Part shown: positions 1-11,684 of the stretch, one piece after another
How the letters are laid out: each line of letters opens with the position of its first letter
Position numbering within the stretch: position 1 is the stretch's first letter
DNA from: Cunninghamella blakesleeana
Lineage: Eukaryota; Mucoromycota; Mucoromycetes; Mucorales; Cunninghamellaceae
DNA length: 64,000 nucleotides
NCBI GenBank assembly: GCA_017871115.1
Contig: JAFCIZ010000006.1
Coordinates: forward strand, 4,464,001-4,528,000
Direction of reading: 5' to 3'
Translations under genes and position numbers: made by a program
The notes under the pieces: model-generated
What the model saw: the letters and a program-made list of their open reading frames with translations, nothing else
What the model was told of the DNA's origin: nothing
The model's database searches: none

Positions 1-1283
1 TTTTTTAAAATCATACTATTATTTTTTTTTTTCGGGGGACATTGATATTTATTTACTTTTTATTTTTTATGACAACCATTTTCTTTTCAATTAAATATGA
101 TCGGCGTTCAGTGAAACACTAAATATAAGAAATACCTTTTTTTTTTTCGTTTTACAAAAGACAACAAACAATACCCTTATTTTAATAAAAAATAAGAGAA
201 TATGAAATAATAATAAAAAGTTAATGAGGGAAAAGGCCGAATGAAATAACGTTTTAAATCGTGAAACTAGAAAATAGGATTTACTATTTTTAGACTTTTT
301 TAATCATTATTTTTATTACATGCTTTTATTTTTATTTTATTTTTTTAAACTCTCGGTTATTCTTGATCTACTTGGATGTTACTTTCACCCTCGACTTTAA
401 TTTTTTTTAAAAAAAAAAAAAAAAGTGTGTATATATATATATATATACATACATACAAAATGTTACTAAGCTACACTTTTTCCTACAAAAGTAATATCAC
501 AAGGGAAAATTAAAAAGGAATAAAAAAAATCAATAAAGTTATATAATAATATTATATATAAATCATATTATATAACTCTGATCCATTTTAAGCAATATCA
601 TCCAAAATCAGTGAAAATTGTTTATATTTACCATTTTAATTCTCAGAAAAAAATAATATGCTCATCTTACTTTTCTACAAAAAAGAATTGTCCCCGTATT
701 TTCTTAAAAAGATTATTAAAAGCAAAAGGATCGAAAAAATATAAATACATACATGTTTTATTTTTATTTTTGCAACACAGGAACAACATAAAAATAAACC
801 GATGGTTCAATGTATATTTTTTGTCTGTGCGTTTGTTCAACATAAACCACATCATGTATAACAATAAGTATAAAAAGAGTGTTCATCAAGAAAAAACCAA
901 AAAGGGGGATTTTTTATTATTTCTTCTTTTTGATAATGATGTTGTTGTATGACTAAAAGTCTATTTTATTTATGATTTTATTTATTTATTTATCATTCTT
1001 ATTTCCCTCGTTTTTTTAAAATAATAATTATATAAGGGGAAAGGGAGAGAAAAAAGCAACGTGATAATGTAATAATAATAATAAAAAAAAAAAAAAAAAC
1101 TCATTATCTCCATCATCATATCATCATCATTATTTATTTTAATAATTTCAATGGGCGCGCGCATTTGTTCTTTTTTCTCCGAAAGTATAATTCATTATTC
1201 TTTTTTCATAAAAGGTAGAAGTGAATATATTCGGGAAGGGATCTTTCCGAGGGGTACCCATTTTTTTATAACATAATAATGTG

Positions 1284-1317
<34 letters not shown>

Positions 1318-1323
1318 GATTAC

Positions 1324-1358
<35 letters not shown>

Positions 1359-3354
1359 TATATATTATATATATATTTTTTTAGATTAAAAAATCAAGTA
1401 TAATATAATTATATTTTTAAAAATTAATAGAAATTATCAAAACTCCGTTTAAATCAATATCATTATTTTTTTTTAAGCTTTTTATTAATAGCCAATCATA
1501 TAAGAATTAGACATTGTATATAATAAACAAAAAGGACGATTAGTTTAAAATGAAGATCAAAATGTAATGTTACATCTAAAAAAAAAAGAACCCTTGACAC
1601 AAAGGAATTGGTACAACCTATGTATGTTAAAACAATGACAACTTTTGTAATGAACCCTCGGTAACTCTTTTTTTCTCTTTCATTCTTTTTTCTTTCTTCC
1701 TCGCGTGGATGGTTGAAAGAAAAAAAGAAAAAAAAAACATGTTAATTAATTAAAATAATTAAAACATTTCAAATTCATTTAAGGAGTTTGGGGGGAGAAG
1801 AGAGAGAGAGAGAGAGAGACTGAGCAAGCTATCTTGTGATTTATAATATAAAAAAATAAAATAAAAAACAGACAACAAAAAAGGGAGAGTGGGCACTCTG
1901 TGTGGGTGTGTGATGGTGGTTATTTTATTTCTTATTGTTTCACAATCGAATAATAATAATAAAATGTATTTATTATTTATATTTGTTTATTAAAATTGTT
2001 TCATGAAATAAATATAAGGATGAAACAAATTGATAAAGATTCAAACTATTAGCTTGTATTATTTTTTTTATATCCTCTAAAAATGGAAATTCGATTTTGT
2101 TTCACCTAAATTATTGATTTTTTATAATGTCAATGTAAATATAGTAACACCTTTGTGATCGATCAATTATCAAATACAAAAATAAAAATTTAGTAATACT
2201 CCAAGACACACACTGGCATACACTAAACTCAATTTATATAAACTTTTTTTTTTGATCATTGTTACCTTATACACCATAAAAAGTGAGATGGTGTTGCACC
2301 TTCTTGATTATATTAAAATTCGTTACAATTAGATAATCATAGTGATTGACGTGAGTTTAGGTCCATTATCAAGGAATAAATACATCATCAATAATGACGT
2401 TTTCCAAAAACAAAACAAAGCAAAAAAATCCAGCCGATCACTTTTATAGGTTTATTTGATGATCAGTACTTGCTATATATACCTGAATAATATTTCATCA
2501 TTTGGAATGCATTTACTTTCATAACCGCTATCTATGGTTTTATAGCTCATGCTAACCCTCTTCATGATTAAGATTGATACTTTAAAGATAATGTTATAAG
2601 GTTACTTAAAAAAAAAAGAATACAAGCACCAGGTATAGTGTTTCCAGGATCATTTAAAACAGTCAACTGGCCTTGATTTTTCTAGTTTCCTTTAATTTCA
2701 AAGTAAAATCTAACCACATATTTTTTTTTATTAATTGTACGATGGCACCACTTCCAAAAAGATAGCCATCATTAATGTTGCTTTCTAATTTACAAGTATT
2801 AATTTCAAAAATGGTCGTATTATATAACGTGTTGTTCGTCCACACATCCTAGTAAATTTTTCAGTATTTTTGCTACCAGTCAAACAATGTAATCTGCTCA
2901 TATATTATTGCTGAAAAGTGCTTTTTTTATGCAACTTAATCATTGTTATCAATTAGTCCATCTTTTGTTTGATTTTTCATGTTTCACCAATAGAGTTTTT
3001 CTTTTTTTGTATGTCATTTAATTCATCAGCCTGGGTTAATATTGATATATTTTACTCACAATAGACCTTTGTGGTTTATTCTTATCAGCTTTTACTTTTT
3101 ATTTTTCGTATATTACCCAAATATCGAATTTTCTTTTTTAAAAATAAAAAAACTGTACAACTATTTGGATTTCTTATAATAGGGTCCAATAAAAAAAAAA
3201 AAGTATATAAAGCACTTTTGCGTGGTAATACCCAATATGAATTATCAAAACTTCAAAAAATAGTATATCCATTAATTATCATTATTTGAATATTAAATGC
3301 GTTGAAATTATTTATTTATTAATTTAAAAAGAATGAAGTCTATGCTTTTTTAAT
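1..3354. other. gene-poor A+T-rich spacer
   Basis: No intact gene is supported here. The stretch holds long homopolymers (an uninterrupted A run near 1284-1314), TA microsatellites (about 1322-1377), a GA repeat near 1795-1818 and a T-run/A-run palindrome near 399-424. Reading frames in the first 2 kb are low-complexity and not convincing. From about 2200 the composition becomes less repetitive, and one minus-strand segment looks like decayed coding sequence (listed separately). The 3' end abuts the stop codon of bfr2, so there is no promoter for that gene here. Confidence 0.6.
2470..2850 (-). pseudogene. possible decayed gene remnant
   Basis: On the minus strand a 60-codon open stretch (2845 down to 2663) has a balanced, protein-like composition, including NNTLYNTTIFEINTCKLES, unlike the Lys/Asn/Ile/Phe strings that random A+T-rich DNA gives. 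Around 2470-2570 a second minus-strand stretch also reads like protein (SYKTIDSGYESKCIPNDE). The two are separated by stops and no start or splice signals join them. I do not recognise the family. It may be a relic of a gene or mobile element, or chance. Confidence 0.25.
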
Positions 3355-5912
3355 TTATGCTACTAATTCATCGTTTTCCATCATTGATTTACGTTGCCCT
3401 AATAATGAAGAATATAATTCATCTGTCATACTTTCATGCCAATCTCCAGCTGGAATAGGTGCCATAAAGTTTTGAATTTTTTCATGTACATTGAATCTAA
3501 ATAATAATACATTTGTTAATGATATTTAATAAAATAAAATATATATATTTTTTATCCCCTTTTTACACATGTATTAATGTATATATTACCTTAATTTTCT
3601 TCCTTTAGAAGCTTTTGTATCGATATTTTTCTTCTTTTTCTTAATTTCCTGTTTTTTGCTTGCTGCCCATCTCATACCACTTGCAATTGGATCATCTGTA
3701 TCTACCATACGTGATTCAATAAGTTCACGAAGTTGCTGTTGATAAAAATCATTGTCGTCAAATATTTCTTCGTCATAGGTATCAAGATAACGACTGCTTT
3801 TTTTATTTGTTGATTCTTCACCATCATCATTTTGTTTAACCTCTTCTTTTTTCTATAAATATAAAAGTGTATATTTATATATATAATAAATAAATTAGTT
3901 AAAATTCATATTATATATTTATGTCGTAAATAATAAAGATCAAAAAGTCTTGATTTGTCTTTTTATTTTACCTTGCCAAGAATTTTATAATCAGCTCTTT
4001 GTAAACGAGTACGTTTTATTAATCCTTCTTTATCTTGCATTATGTTGTCTATTTGAGTTAAAATATTCTAAAATAAACATACATGTTAATAAATTTATTG
4101 ATATATATATATAGTGTGATTGATGCTACAAGTATTATCAATCTTGTTTTTATTATTGAATTACCTGATCAAAAGCTTTGAATTTTTTATTTAATCTTGC
4201 ACTAGATGCTGCCTGTACTTTGTTGCTCCATTTTTCTAAAGTTGAATTTCGGAAAGGTACAAATCTAATTAAAGTCATTTATTTTAATACAATTAGTCAG
4301 CTCCCATTATGAATTTTATATTTCTTATTATTTCTATTTTTATTGGTATACTATATATATATATAAACACTTACACATCATTTACTTGTGAAATATCATC
4401 CCATAATGCTTTAATATATTCTTCATCATTGTCTTCATCATCCAAGTATCGTTTTCTCGTATTATATGAAACTTCACTCATGTCAATGGCATCATTTTCA
4501 CCAAGTAATGATGTTCGCATATTCATTAATTCATCAATCACATCACGAAGCTCATTTCTTACTTTTAAAACATCTTCTCTGACTTCGTCATTATTTTCAA
4601 TTATATCCTTATATTGTTGGTTCTATTATTATACAAAATAATATTAATGATGTTAATGCAAATAAAATATAAATATAAAAATAAAAAATAGTGAAAAGTT
4701 GAATATTGTCCGAGTATAGTGAAATCATGATAAATATGGTTTATATTTATAATCATATTATTTACCTGAGGAAGTTGGTTAGATAATTCTATTGCTTTTT
4801 GAATACGAATACGAGACTCTAAACAATTATCAAACAATGTCTACGAAATTTAAGAAAAATAATAAAAACATTTAATGGATTAATCTAATGTTTTTTATAT
4901 TCCATTTCTTTTTATGATTGTTACTATTTTCAATTACCAATTGTTGTTTAACATGTTGTCCTTTTTCAATATCGCCAGACGTATTTTTTGCTAATTGAGA
5001 CATCATTTCTCTAGAATAAAAATAAAAATAAAATGAATAAATGATCCATTTTTTTTATATATAAAACTAAATAAATAGATAACTTTGTATGTTTATATAT
5101 TTATACTACAGCACTTTACTTTTCATCTTTTTGAAGTTTTAAAAGCTGCTCTTTAAGTTCATTATCTTCTTCTTCTTCTTCTTCTTCTTCTTCACCATCA
5201 TCATCATCACTGTCGTCGTTATCTTCTTCTTCTTCACCAGACTCATCTTCATCTTCTTCTTCGCTATCATTATCATCTACATCTAATGTTTCCTGTTGAT
5301 CAAATCCTTCCCATGAAATATTATCGTCATTATCATCTTCCTCCATTATATTATCTTCTTGTTCTTCTTCATCTTCGTCGATTTCTTCGTTGTCAGAATA
5401 TATATCTTTACGACTTTTTCTTTGTCCAGCATATCTTGGATCATCCATTAAAAAAGGTTGGTCATTTCGAAGTTTACTTTTACCAACTTTAACATAATGA
5501 CCACGAACATCCTTTTCACCCTTTTCTTCTTCGTCTGATGATTGATTATTGTCATTTAAAGTTGAATCGTTTAAAGGTTCTACAAGATCTTCAGGATCAT
5601 AATCTAGTTTAATATATATATATGTATACAGTTCATAAAAAAATGAAATAAATAAATAAATTTAGATGATTTAAAATTTATTTCGTACATTTTAACACAT
5701 GTCTATCTATTGATCCTTGTAATCGTTATTTAACCTATTTTACCTTGTGGTGCTGTATTATCAAGATCTGCAAGCTGATCAGCAAGGGATTTCTCTATAA
5801 AATAATAATAATAATAATAGTAATAATAAATAATTAAATAATTAAATAAAATTGTATAACTTTCACATATAGTTACTATTAAATATCATGAATATACTTT
5901 ACTTGGAGCCAT
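3355..5912 (-). CDS. bfr2: Bfr2/AATF ribosome-biogenesis protein
   Basis: Nucleolar factor of the AATF/Che-1/Bfr2 family, needed for early 40S pre-rRNA processing. Ten exons: 5912-5898, 5792-5744, 5603-5120, 5010-4938, 4840-4766, 4622-4375, 4264-4165, 4067-3972, 3852-3590, 3496-3355; the joined frame is 514 codons plus stop. The N-terminus [21 protein letters not shown] reads on into DYDPED, the usual start of the family. Next come a MDDPRYAG motif and a long Asp/Glu-rich acidic tract, a coiled AATF region, and a C-terminal TRAUB region ending in [19 protein letters not shown], the most diagnostic motif. The first exon is only 15 nt, and the exon 2 acceptor is the second AG of an AGAG. It is divergent from the acyltransferase gene, with 472 bp between start codons. 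Family assignment is firm; the first splice is inferred. Confidence 0.9.
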
Positions 5913-6384
5913 GATTATTTTATTTATTTTTTAACCTCGAAAAGATTAAAAGAATGAAAGTGTTGAAAAAAAAAAGGTCGAATTTTTTTTAAAATGAATT
6001 GAAACTCAATTCACCATATAAAGTGGCTTATTTCTGAATTCATGCAAAAATATATTATAGAATGATAGTAACAAAATTCTTTTTCTAAATATATATATAT
6101 ATATATTTATATATATTTATATGGAAGTCAAGATAAATAATACTTTTTAATATAATAGTATATATAAAAAAAAAAAATAAACAAACAAATAATAATAATT
6201 GAAACTAAAAATTATTTAGAAACTATAAAGAATAAAACATAAAAAAGAGAAAAATGAATTTCAAAACCCGCTCTTTTTTCCTTTTCTTTCCTTTTTCCTT
6301 CACTTTTTTGTTTTAACTACCATCTTTTTATATAAATTACCTAGCTACCTTTTTTTTTTTAATAATAGTATAAAAATAAATAAA
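5913..6384. promoter_or_regulatory. bidirectional promoter region
   Basis: This 472-bp spacer separates the divergent starts of bfr2 and the acyltransferase gene, so it should hold both promoters. It contains a TA microsatellite near 6091-6105 and pyrimidine-rich CTTT/CCTTTT runs near 6270-6310, as often precede fungal transcription starts. I see no specific factor site that I would defend. Confidence 0.5.
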
Positions 6385-8076
6385 ATGGATATTACTAATA
6401 AGGAAGAGGGTTTGATACGGCAAGTTGGAACCCATTTAACAGGGATGGATAATTTATTTTTTGATTTGGAAACACCCCGCCGACTTATGACGATATGTAG
6501 TATATGGCAATTTAAACATGGATTAGACCCTACATTAATATTAAATGCTCTTGAAAAACTATGTTCTCAATATCCAAAGTTTTCTTTAGTACCTAAAAAT
6601 GGTAACTATTTTGAAACCCCCATTTGGAGTTATCCTTCGAAAGATTGGAATTTTAGAAAGAATCTAGTCTTTCATTCTTTAAAAAAACCGACAAAAAAAT
6701 GTTTACAAGAATATATAGCTTCTCAGGTAAAAAATTAAAGTATAGCATAATGCAATATAATATTATATATATATATATAAAGAATGAATATTAATTAGAA
6801 TATTTCTTTATATTTTTTTTTTTTTAAAAAAATGTTTTAGTATGTTAAACCATTTTCATACGAAAAACCACTTTGGCAAGCCCATTTTATATCTGGGTTT
6901 GAAAATAATCAATGCATATTTTTATGGAAAGCTCATCACTGTATGTCAGATGGAATAGGTGTCATGAGAGCTGTCCTATTATCAACTACTTCTTTAGATC
7001 CAGCCAAGCAACAATTGATCGATATAAATCATTATAAAAAAAGTCAACTAGCACTACAACATTATAAAAAAAAGAAAATACTGGATACATTAACTTTCAA
7101 ACAGGAAAATAATAATAATAATAAACATCATCCACAAAGAAATAATAAATTAAGAAAAACAAAAGCCATTTACCAATCCATTATCACAAAATGTATGCCT
7201 TTCCTCTTTTGGTTGTTTTGGGTTTGGGAGTCAGTAATGATGTTAAAGGATCAGGTTTGCCACGAAGTATGGACTCTTTGGATGATGTTTTTCCCATTTT
7301 TATATAAACGCCATACATTTCTTTATAAAGGAGAACAAACATATGATAAGGTTATTGCTTGGACTGAAGATATGGCTATATCTGATATTCAATATATTCA
7401 GCAAACTTTTGGGCAACATTATACAATCAATGATATCATGCTGATGGTGTTTACACAAACCATTCAAAGATATTTGCAATATCATCATCAGCAACGACGA
7501 ATACGAAATCAAAACCAACGAAATAAATTGACTCTTCGTATTGTAATCCCATTATCATATCGATTACCGACGGATTGGGAAATGAAAAACATTGTTACTG
7601 GAAATATATTACAAATTACTACTACAGCAGAAGACCATTCTTCATCTACCTCCTCCAATCAATTATTACATACAATTCATCGTAATATGCTATGTGTGAA
7701 ACGATCCTATTTACCTTATTTTACCTATCAAATCTACATTCAAGGTATTTTACGCTATTTCCCATTTTTAAAATTACCTTCTTGGATTCAAAATCAATAC
7801 ACGGAATTACCTCATGCCATTTTTACCAATATAATTGGCCCTAAAGAACCTACTTATTTCGGTGGTCAAGAAATGACTCACCTACATGCTTTAGCTCCTC
7901 AAAACAGTAAGGGCTCTATTAGTGTCGGCTTGGTTTCATATTGTAAAAAAATCAACATCTCCATGCTGACTGATGATCACCCCGATTATCCGGATTTGGC
8001 TAATGTGCTTTGTAGAATTTTCGTATCTGAATTTAATTCTTTACTTACCGAAGCTCATATGAAAAACAAAGGGTAA
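6385..8076 (+). CDS. WS/DGAT-type O-acyltransferase
   Basis: Predicted acyl-CoA-dependent wax ester synthase/diacylglycerol acyltransferase-like protein. Two exons, 6385-6726 and 6841-8076, in phase 0, give 525 codons plus stop. The ATG is the first in frame and follows A+T-rich leader. Residues 146-152 read HHCMSDG, matching the HHxxxDG catalytic motif of the condensation-domain/WS-DGAT superfamily, in a context (LWKAHHCMSDGIG) typical of WSD1-like enzymes. Further along, VIPLSYR near the middle and TNIIGPKEPTYFGGQEM towards the C-terminus match the later conserved WSD1 blocks. A hydrophobic Trp/Phe-rich segment (encoded near 7200-7300) could be a membrane anchor. Substrates (wax ester, triacylglycerol or sterol ester) cannot be decided from sequence. 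Confidence 0.8.
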
Positions 8077-8315
8077 ATGTATACTTTAATATCTAAAACA
8101 TAATAACACATAATAGTATTAATAATAAATAATCAACTTTACATATATATATTTATTTTAAAATGAAAAAAAAATTAATGGGGGAGGGGGCAATAAAATA
8201 AAGTATACAAATAACAATAGTAAATAGTGATAATAGTAATGGATAAGATATTAAAATAATATACAGATATAATCATATTAATAATAATAATAAATAAATA
8301 ATAAATGAAAATATA

Positions 8316-8594
8316 TCAACAGAAGCAAATTTCACAACACTCGTCAGTTGCACAACAACATACTTCACAAGCAAGGCAAGCAGCTAAGCAGCCTAAACAA
8401 CCATTTCGAGTACCTGATCGATGCTGTGATTGATTAGGAATATACTGGATATTTGGTTGAGGAGTTGGTTGATAGCTATTATTATATTGCTGAGGATGAT
8501 ATGGTTGAGATTGATAGTAAGCTTGCTGAGGTGGTGAAGGTTGATAAAAATGTTGTCCTTGATTTTGATAATTGTTATTATTTGGTTTAAACAT
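8316..8594 (-). CDS. small Cys-rich CYSTM-type protein
   Basis: Intronless 92-codon gene. The N-terminal two thirds is Gln/Pro/Tyr/Asn-rich (repeated QPxYxxQ-like runs). The C-terminal about 28 residues are Cys-rich (GCLGCLAACLACEVCCC...CCEICFC), which is the layout of cysteine-rich transmembrane module (CYSTM) proteins, tail-anchored stress-associated proteins found across eukaryotes. The usual basic or DDG segment before the Cys block is absent, so the match is by layout rather than by exact motif. A second, more canonical CYSTM gene lies about 3 kb away on the same strand (11685-12100), suggesting a small local family. Role unknown. Confidence 0.65.
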   Translation of the reverse strand: MFKPNNNNYQNQGQHFYQPSPPQQAYYQSQPYHPQQYNNSYQPTPQPNIQYIPNQSQHRSGTRNGCLGCLAACLACEVCCCATDECCEICFC

Positions 8595-8951
8595 GACTTT
8601 ATGAGGAAAAAGAGAAAAGAACAGAAAAGAAAAGAAAAAGAAAGTATATATGTATATATTTAAATATATAATTTTGCATAACTTTCTATTTTTAAAACAC
8701 CGTAAAAAAAAAAACTTGACTAAAAAAAAATAAAAAACTTAACCAATCTATAAAAAGAAAATGACGCTTGGCATAAAAGCAAATGACTATATTAATTCAT
8801 GATTAGGTAAAATGATATCATAAAAATAAAAAATAAAAAGGTAGTATAATTATTATTTTATTGTTCTATTAAAAAAAAAAAAGGATCAACGATCCTTAAT
8901 AGATGCCTATATAAATAGCCTATCTTATTATTTTAGGTTATTATTTTTTAA
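8595..8951. other. spacer, promoter of the CYSTM-type gene
   Basis: A 357-bp A+T-rich spacer between the start of the 92-residue Cys-rich protein and the stop of the glycosyltransferase-like gene, both on the minus strand. It must hold the 3' end of one gene and the promoter of the other. The direct start region is a GA-rich tract (GAAAAGAAAAG). A short inverted repeat, GGATC AAC GATCC, lies at about 8883-8895. No other feature seen. Confidence 0.4.
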
Positions 8952-10370
8952 TCACCAATCTCTTAATAGATCGATTTGACAAGTATGAGAATTAGAAACT
9001 AATTCTGTTTGAACTTGAGCCACCCAAGCGGCAGTTTTAAACAACTCATTGTTTTCAGGGCCTAATAAATAATCCATTCTTGATAAAATCAACCAATCCA
9101 TTACTGATCTTGCATAAGCAACTTTTAACGTATGGTCATCTGATTCAAAAAGGGATTTTTTAGAAGAAGCGACATCGATTAAAGGCTGATCTAAATCTAT
9201 AAAGGGATACTGTTCATCAATGGTATGTAATGTCATGAATGATTTTTTCTTATTGACGAATTGAGATTGGAAATGGTTATGTAAAAAGGGAGTAGTAGAA
9301 GAAACAAATATATGACACAATTTGTTATTCTTTTCTCTTTGAATTTCGCAGAGGCGTTGAATATATGGAAGCAAACAGGATATCATTTCTTTTCCTTTTT
9401 TGATACGTTCTTCTTCATCGGGATAAATATCAGTAGGTACGTCTAAATGGACCCCGATACGATACCAAGTAGCAATAACCGTAGAATCTAATTGCTGTTG
9501 AGGATCTTTTAAAGACAACGACTCACTATATCCAATAGTACCACCCATTAATAAACGATGCGGCTGTAATTGATTAGTAAGCCATTCTGTTGGATGAAAT
9601 AACAATCGATTGATTAACCAGACCCATTCAGATGTTGTAAAATGATTTAATCTATATTTATCACGTAAAGGTTTAAAAGTGGCTGATTCATGAAAAGAAG
9701 ACCATGTAGTATCTTTTGCCCATTGGGTTATTTGTACAATGGATACTTTTTGATCACGATAATAATCGCGATAAGAAAATGCGGTTGATTGATCTTCTGA
9801 TGATGAGACTAATTCCATGGTTTGCATTGTATTATTTAACAATTGACGATCTTTACTCTGTAATTCATCAATATATTTATATATTTGCTGAGGTGGTAAA
9901 GCCATGTACCCAGGTTTTGATTCAAAATAAGCGTTAAAATCAACAGGATAACTCATATCCGTGGTGTAAGCTGTCCCTTCTATTAGCATGGCAAAATAAT
10001 AACTTTGAATTATATTCATCAACCTTGTGCCAAATGATCCACAGCCCATTAATGACGATTTACAACTGTACATGATGGTTAAAGGAGGTGTGTCAATATC
10101 AGGTGTACGATTTGTTACATAACCTATTTTCATATGGCCAAGTGCTGAATAAAGTAATAATAATCTTTCATCGGTTAATCGACTATGCTGACTTTTGACA
10201 TGGATATCCTTTGTTGCTGTTGTTGTTGTTGAGGATTTATCTTTATAAAGTGATGAAGTGCTGTTTTTTGTTGATGATGGTATAAGTGATGATAAAAAAA
10301 AGAGTGCTGTACAAATAAAAGTAATTGCAAACAAAATACTTTTATTTTTAATTATCCTTGATAGTGACAT
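8952..10370 (-). CDS. type II membrane glycosyltransferase-like protein
   Basis: Intronless, 472 codons. Residues about 10-31 form one hydrophobic segment (SILFAITFICTALFFLSSLI) after a short basic N-terminus, so a Golgi/ER type II signal anchor is likely, with a lumenal domain. After a Ser/Thr-rich stem, a conserved-looking block reads YSCKSSLMGCGSFGTRL followed by MNIIQSYYFAML; this resembles the GxGDRLxGIxxxYxxAL block at the start of fucosyltransferase-like enzymes. Near the C-terminus DWLILSRMDYLLGPENNELF resembles the D..LLS..D.LV.....S.F block that closes the nucleotide-sugar site in those families. I therefore infer a GT-B fold, fucosyltransferase-like enzyme. Donor, acceptor and CAZy family are unresolved; Asn-Glu replaces the usual Ser-Gly in the last block. 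Confidence 0.55.
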   Translation of the reverse strand: MSLSRIIKNKSILFAITFICTALFFLSSLIPSSTKNSTSSLYKDKSSTTTTATKDIHVKSQHSRLTDERLLLLYSALGHMKIGYVTNRTPDIDTPPLTIMYSCKSSLMGCGSFGTRLMNIIQSYYFAMLIEGTAYTTDMSYPVDFNAYFESKPGYMALPPQQIYKYIDELQSKDRQLLNNTMQTMELVSSSEDQSTAFSYRDYYRDQKVSIVQITQWAKDTTWSSFHESATFKPLRDKYRLNHFTTSEWVWLINRLLFHPTEWLTNQLQPHRLLMGGTIGYSESLSLKDPQQQLDSTVIATWYRIGVHLDVPTDIYPDEEERIKKGKEMISCLLPYIQRLCEIQREKNNKLCHIFVSSTTPFLHNHFQSQFVNKKKSFMTLHTIDEQYPFIDLDQPLIDVASSKKSLFESDDHTLKVAYARSVMDWLILSRMDYLLGPENNELFKTAAWVAQVQTELVSNSHTCQIDLLRDW

Positions 10371-11684
10371 GAATATGATTATCTATGCATATATTTATAT
10401 TTTTATAGCAAATAATTATAAAATGGTACAAGAAAAAAAAAATTGCAACAGAGAGTGAAATAAATCAGAACAAAAAAAATTTTTATTCTATTATAATTTT
10501 TTAATCCCCGTTTTTCTATTTGCGTTTCGGTCACTCAAAAAAAAAAATTAAAAAACTTGATATTTTAATGCAATTTTCATTATCACTTTTTTTCTCTTCA
10601 TCATCACCTTTTAATTACTATGAACTACCAATACTTTATCTTAATCAATATTCCATTAAATAAAGTCAAACCTGCTATAATCAAAAGCATATAAATGGTT
10701 TTTTATTTAGTGAAAATATGAATATTATGGTTTATATATTTATGACTACATCCAAACAATGGAAAAATAAATTGTATGTATATATTTATATGAATATATA
10801 TTTCTTCATATTGGATAAGTCTATACTTACTCTATAAAACCAAATAATGATTTAATACAGTTGGATAAGTAACAGTAATAATGATTTCAATAGATGAAAT
10901 AAAGATTAACATTCATATAATGATGACACCTTTCTTTTTTTTTATTGCTTTTAATGGATAATTTGGTTTTTAATATACCTACATTTATGTTTAATAACAG
11001 TAAAAACCTATGGGTTACAAGAATAATTTATTAAATGTATTATCAAATTCAAGATAAGGATAATATTTTTATAGATCCACTATTCGATAATGAATTCTAA
11101 AACCATACATATTATATATATATAATTTTTATTTTTTTTAACTAAATACCCATATCACCATATAAAAATTAATTGATACATATATATTTAAAAATAATAT
11201 ACTATTGATCAATTGGTTTATTACCCATAGGTATAAATAAGAATATAGTATCAAATAAATGGATGATTTTTTTTACATAATCTCAGTATATTTTTACCAT
11301 ATAAAATACATACTTGGAAGCCCGCTGAAACTATATTTTTATTTTGAGGATTTTTAGTTGATTGTCATTTTTATATCATTAACTATTTTTACAATATGAA
11401 TTATATAATTACTATATAACATTATAATATTTTTTATCAAAACTACCTTTACACACACATACACACATATATATATAACCTATTTAAAAATTGATTTTAA
11501 ATAGTGTGAATTAATTATTCAAAAAAGGCAATAATAAACCAGTAAGGAAAATATAACCTTTTTTTAAAAAAAAATTGAAAATATATTGAATTTTATTAAA
11601 AAAAAAAAGAAAAGGATATTATAATACAAGGAACATTAGTTGAAGAAATATATAAAAAAAATCGTTGGAGAGGGTATTTTTATT
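10371..11684. other. intergenic spacer
   Basis: About 1.3 kb without a supportable gene between the start of the glycosyltransferase-like gene and the stop of the CYSTM gene. It is A+T rich with short TA runs and a CA repeat at about 11452-11467. The first part must carry the glycosyltransferase promoter. No tRNA-like or repeat structure stands out. Confidence 0.5.

Noticed and set aside
611..952. Open frame of 113 codons on the plus strand in the left spacer
   Set aside because: Low-complexity Lys/Phe/Asn/Ile composition, no family motif and no gene-like context; typical of chance frames in A+T-rich DNA.
4309..4641. Plus-strand Ser-rich open frame of 110 codons
   Set aside because: It is the antisense shadow of bfr2 exon 4375-4622; the minus strand carries the conserved protein.
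10930..11400. Search for a tRNA or small RNA in the spacer
   Set aside because: No T-loop-like GTTCRA box with a matching acceptor stem was found here or in the other spacers that I scanned by eye; a covariance-model search would be needed to exclude one.
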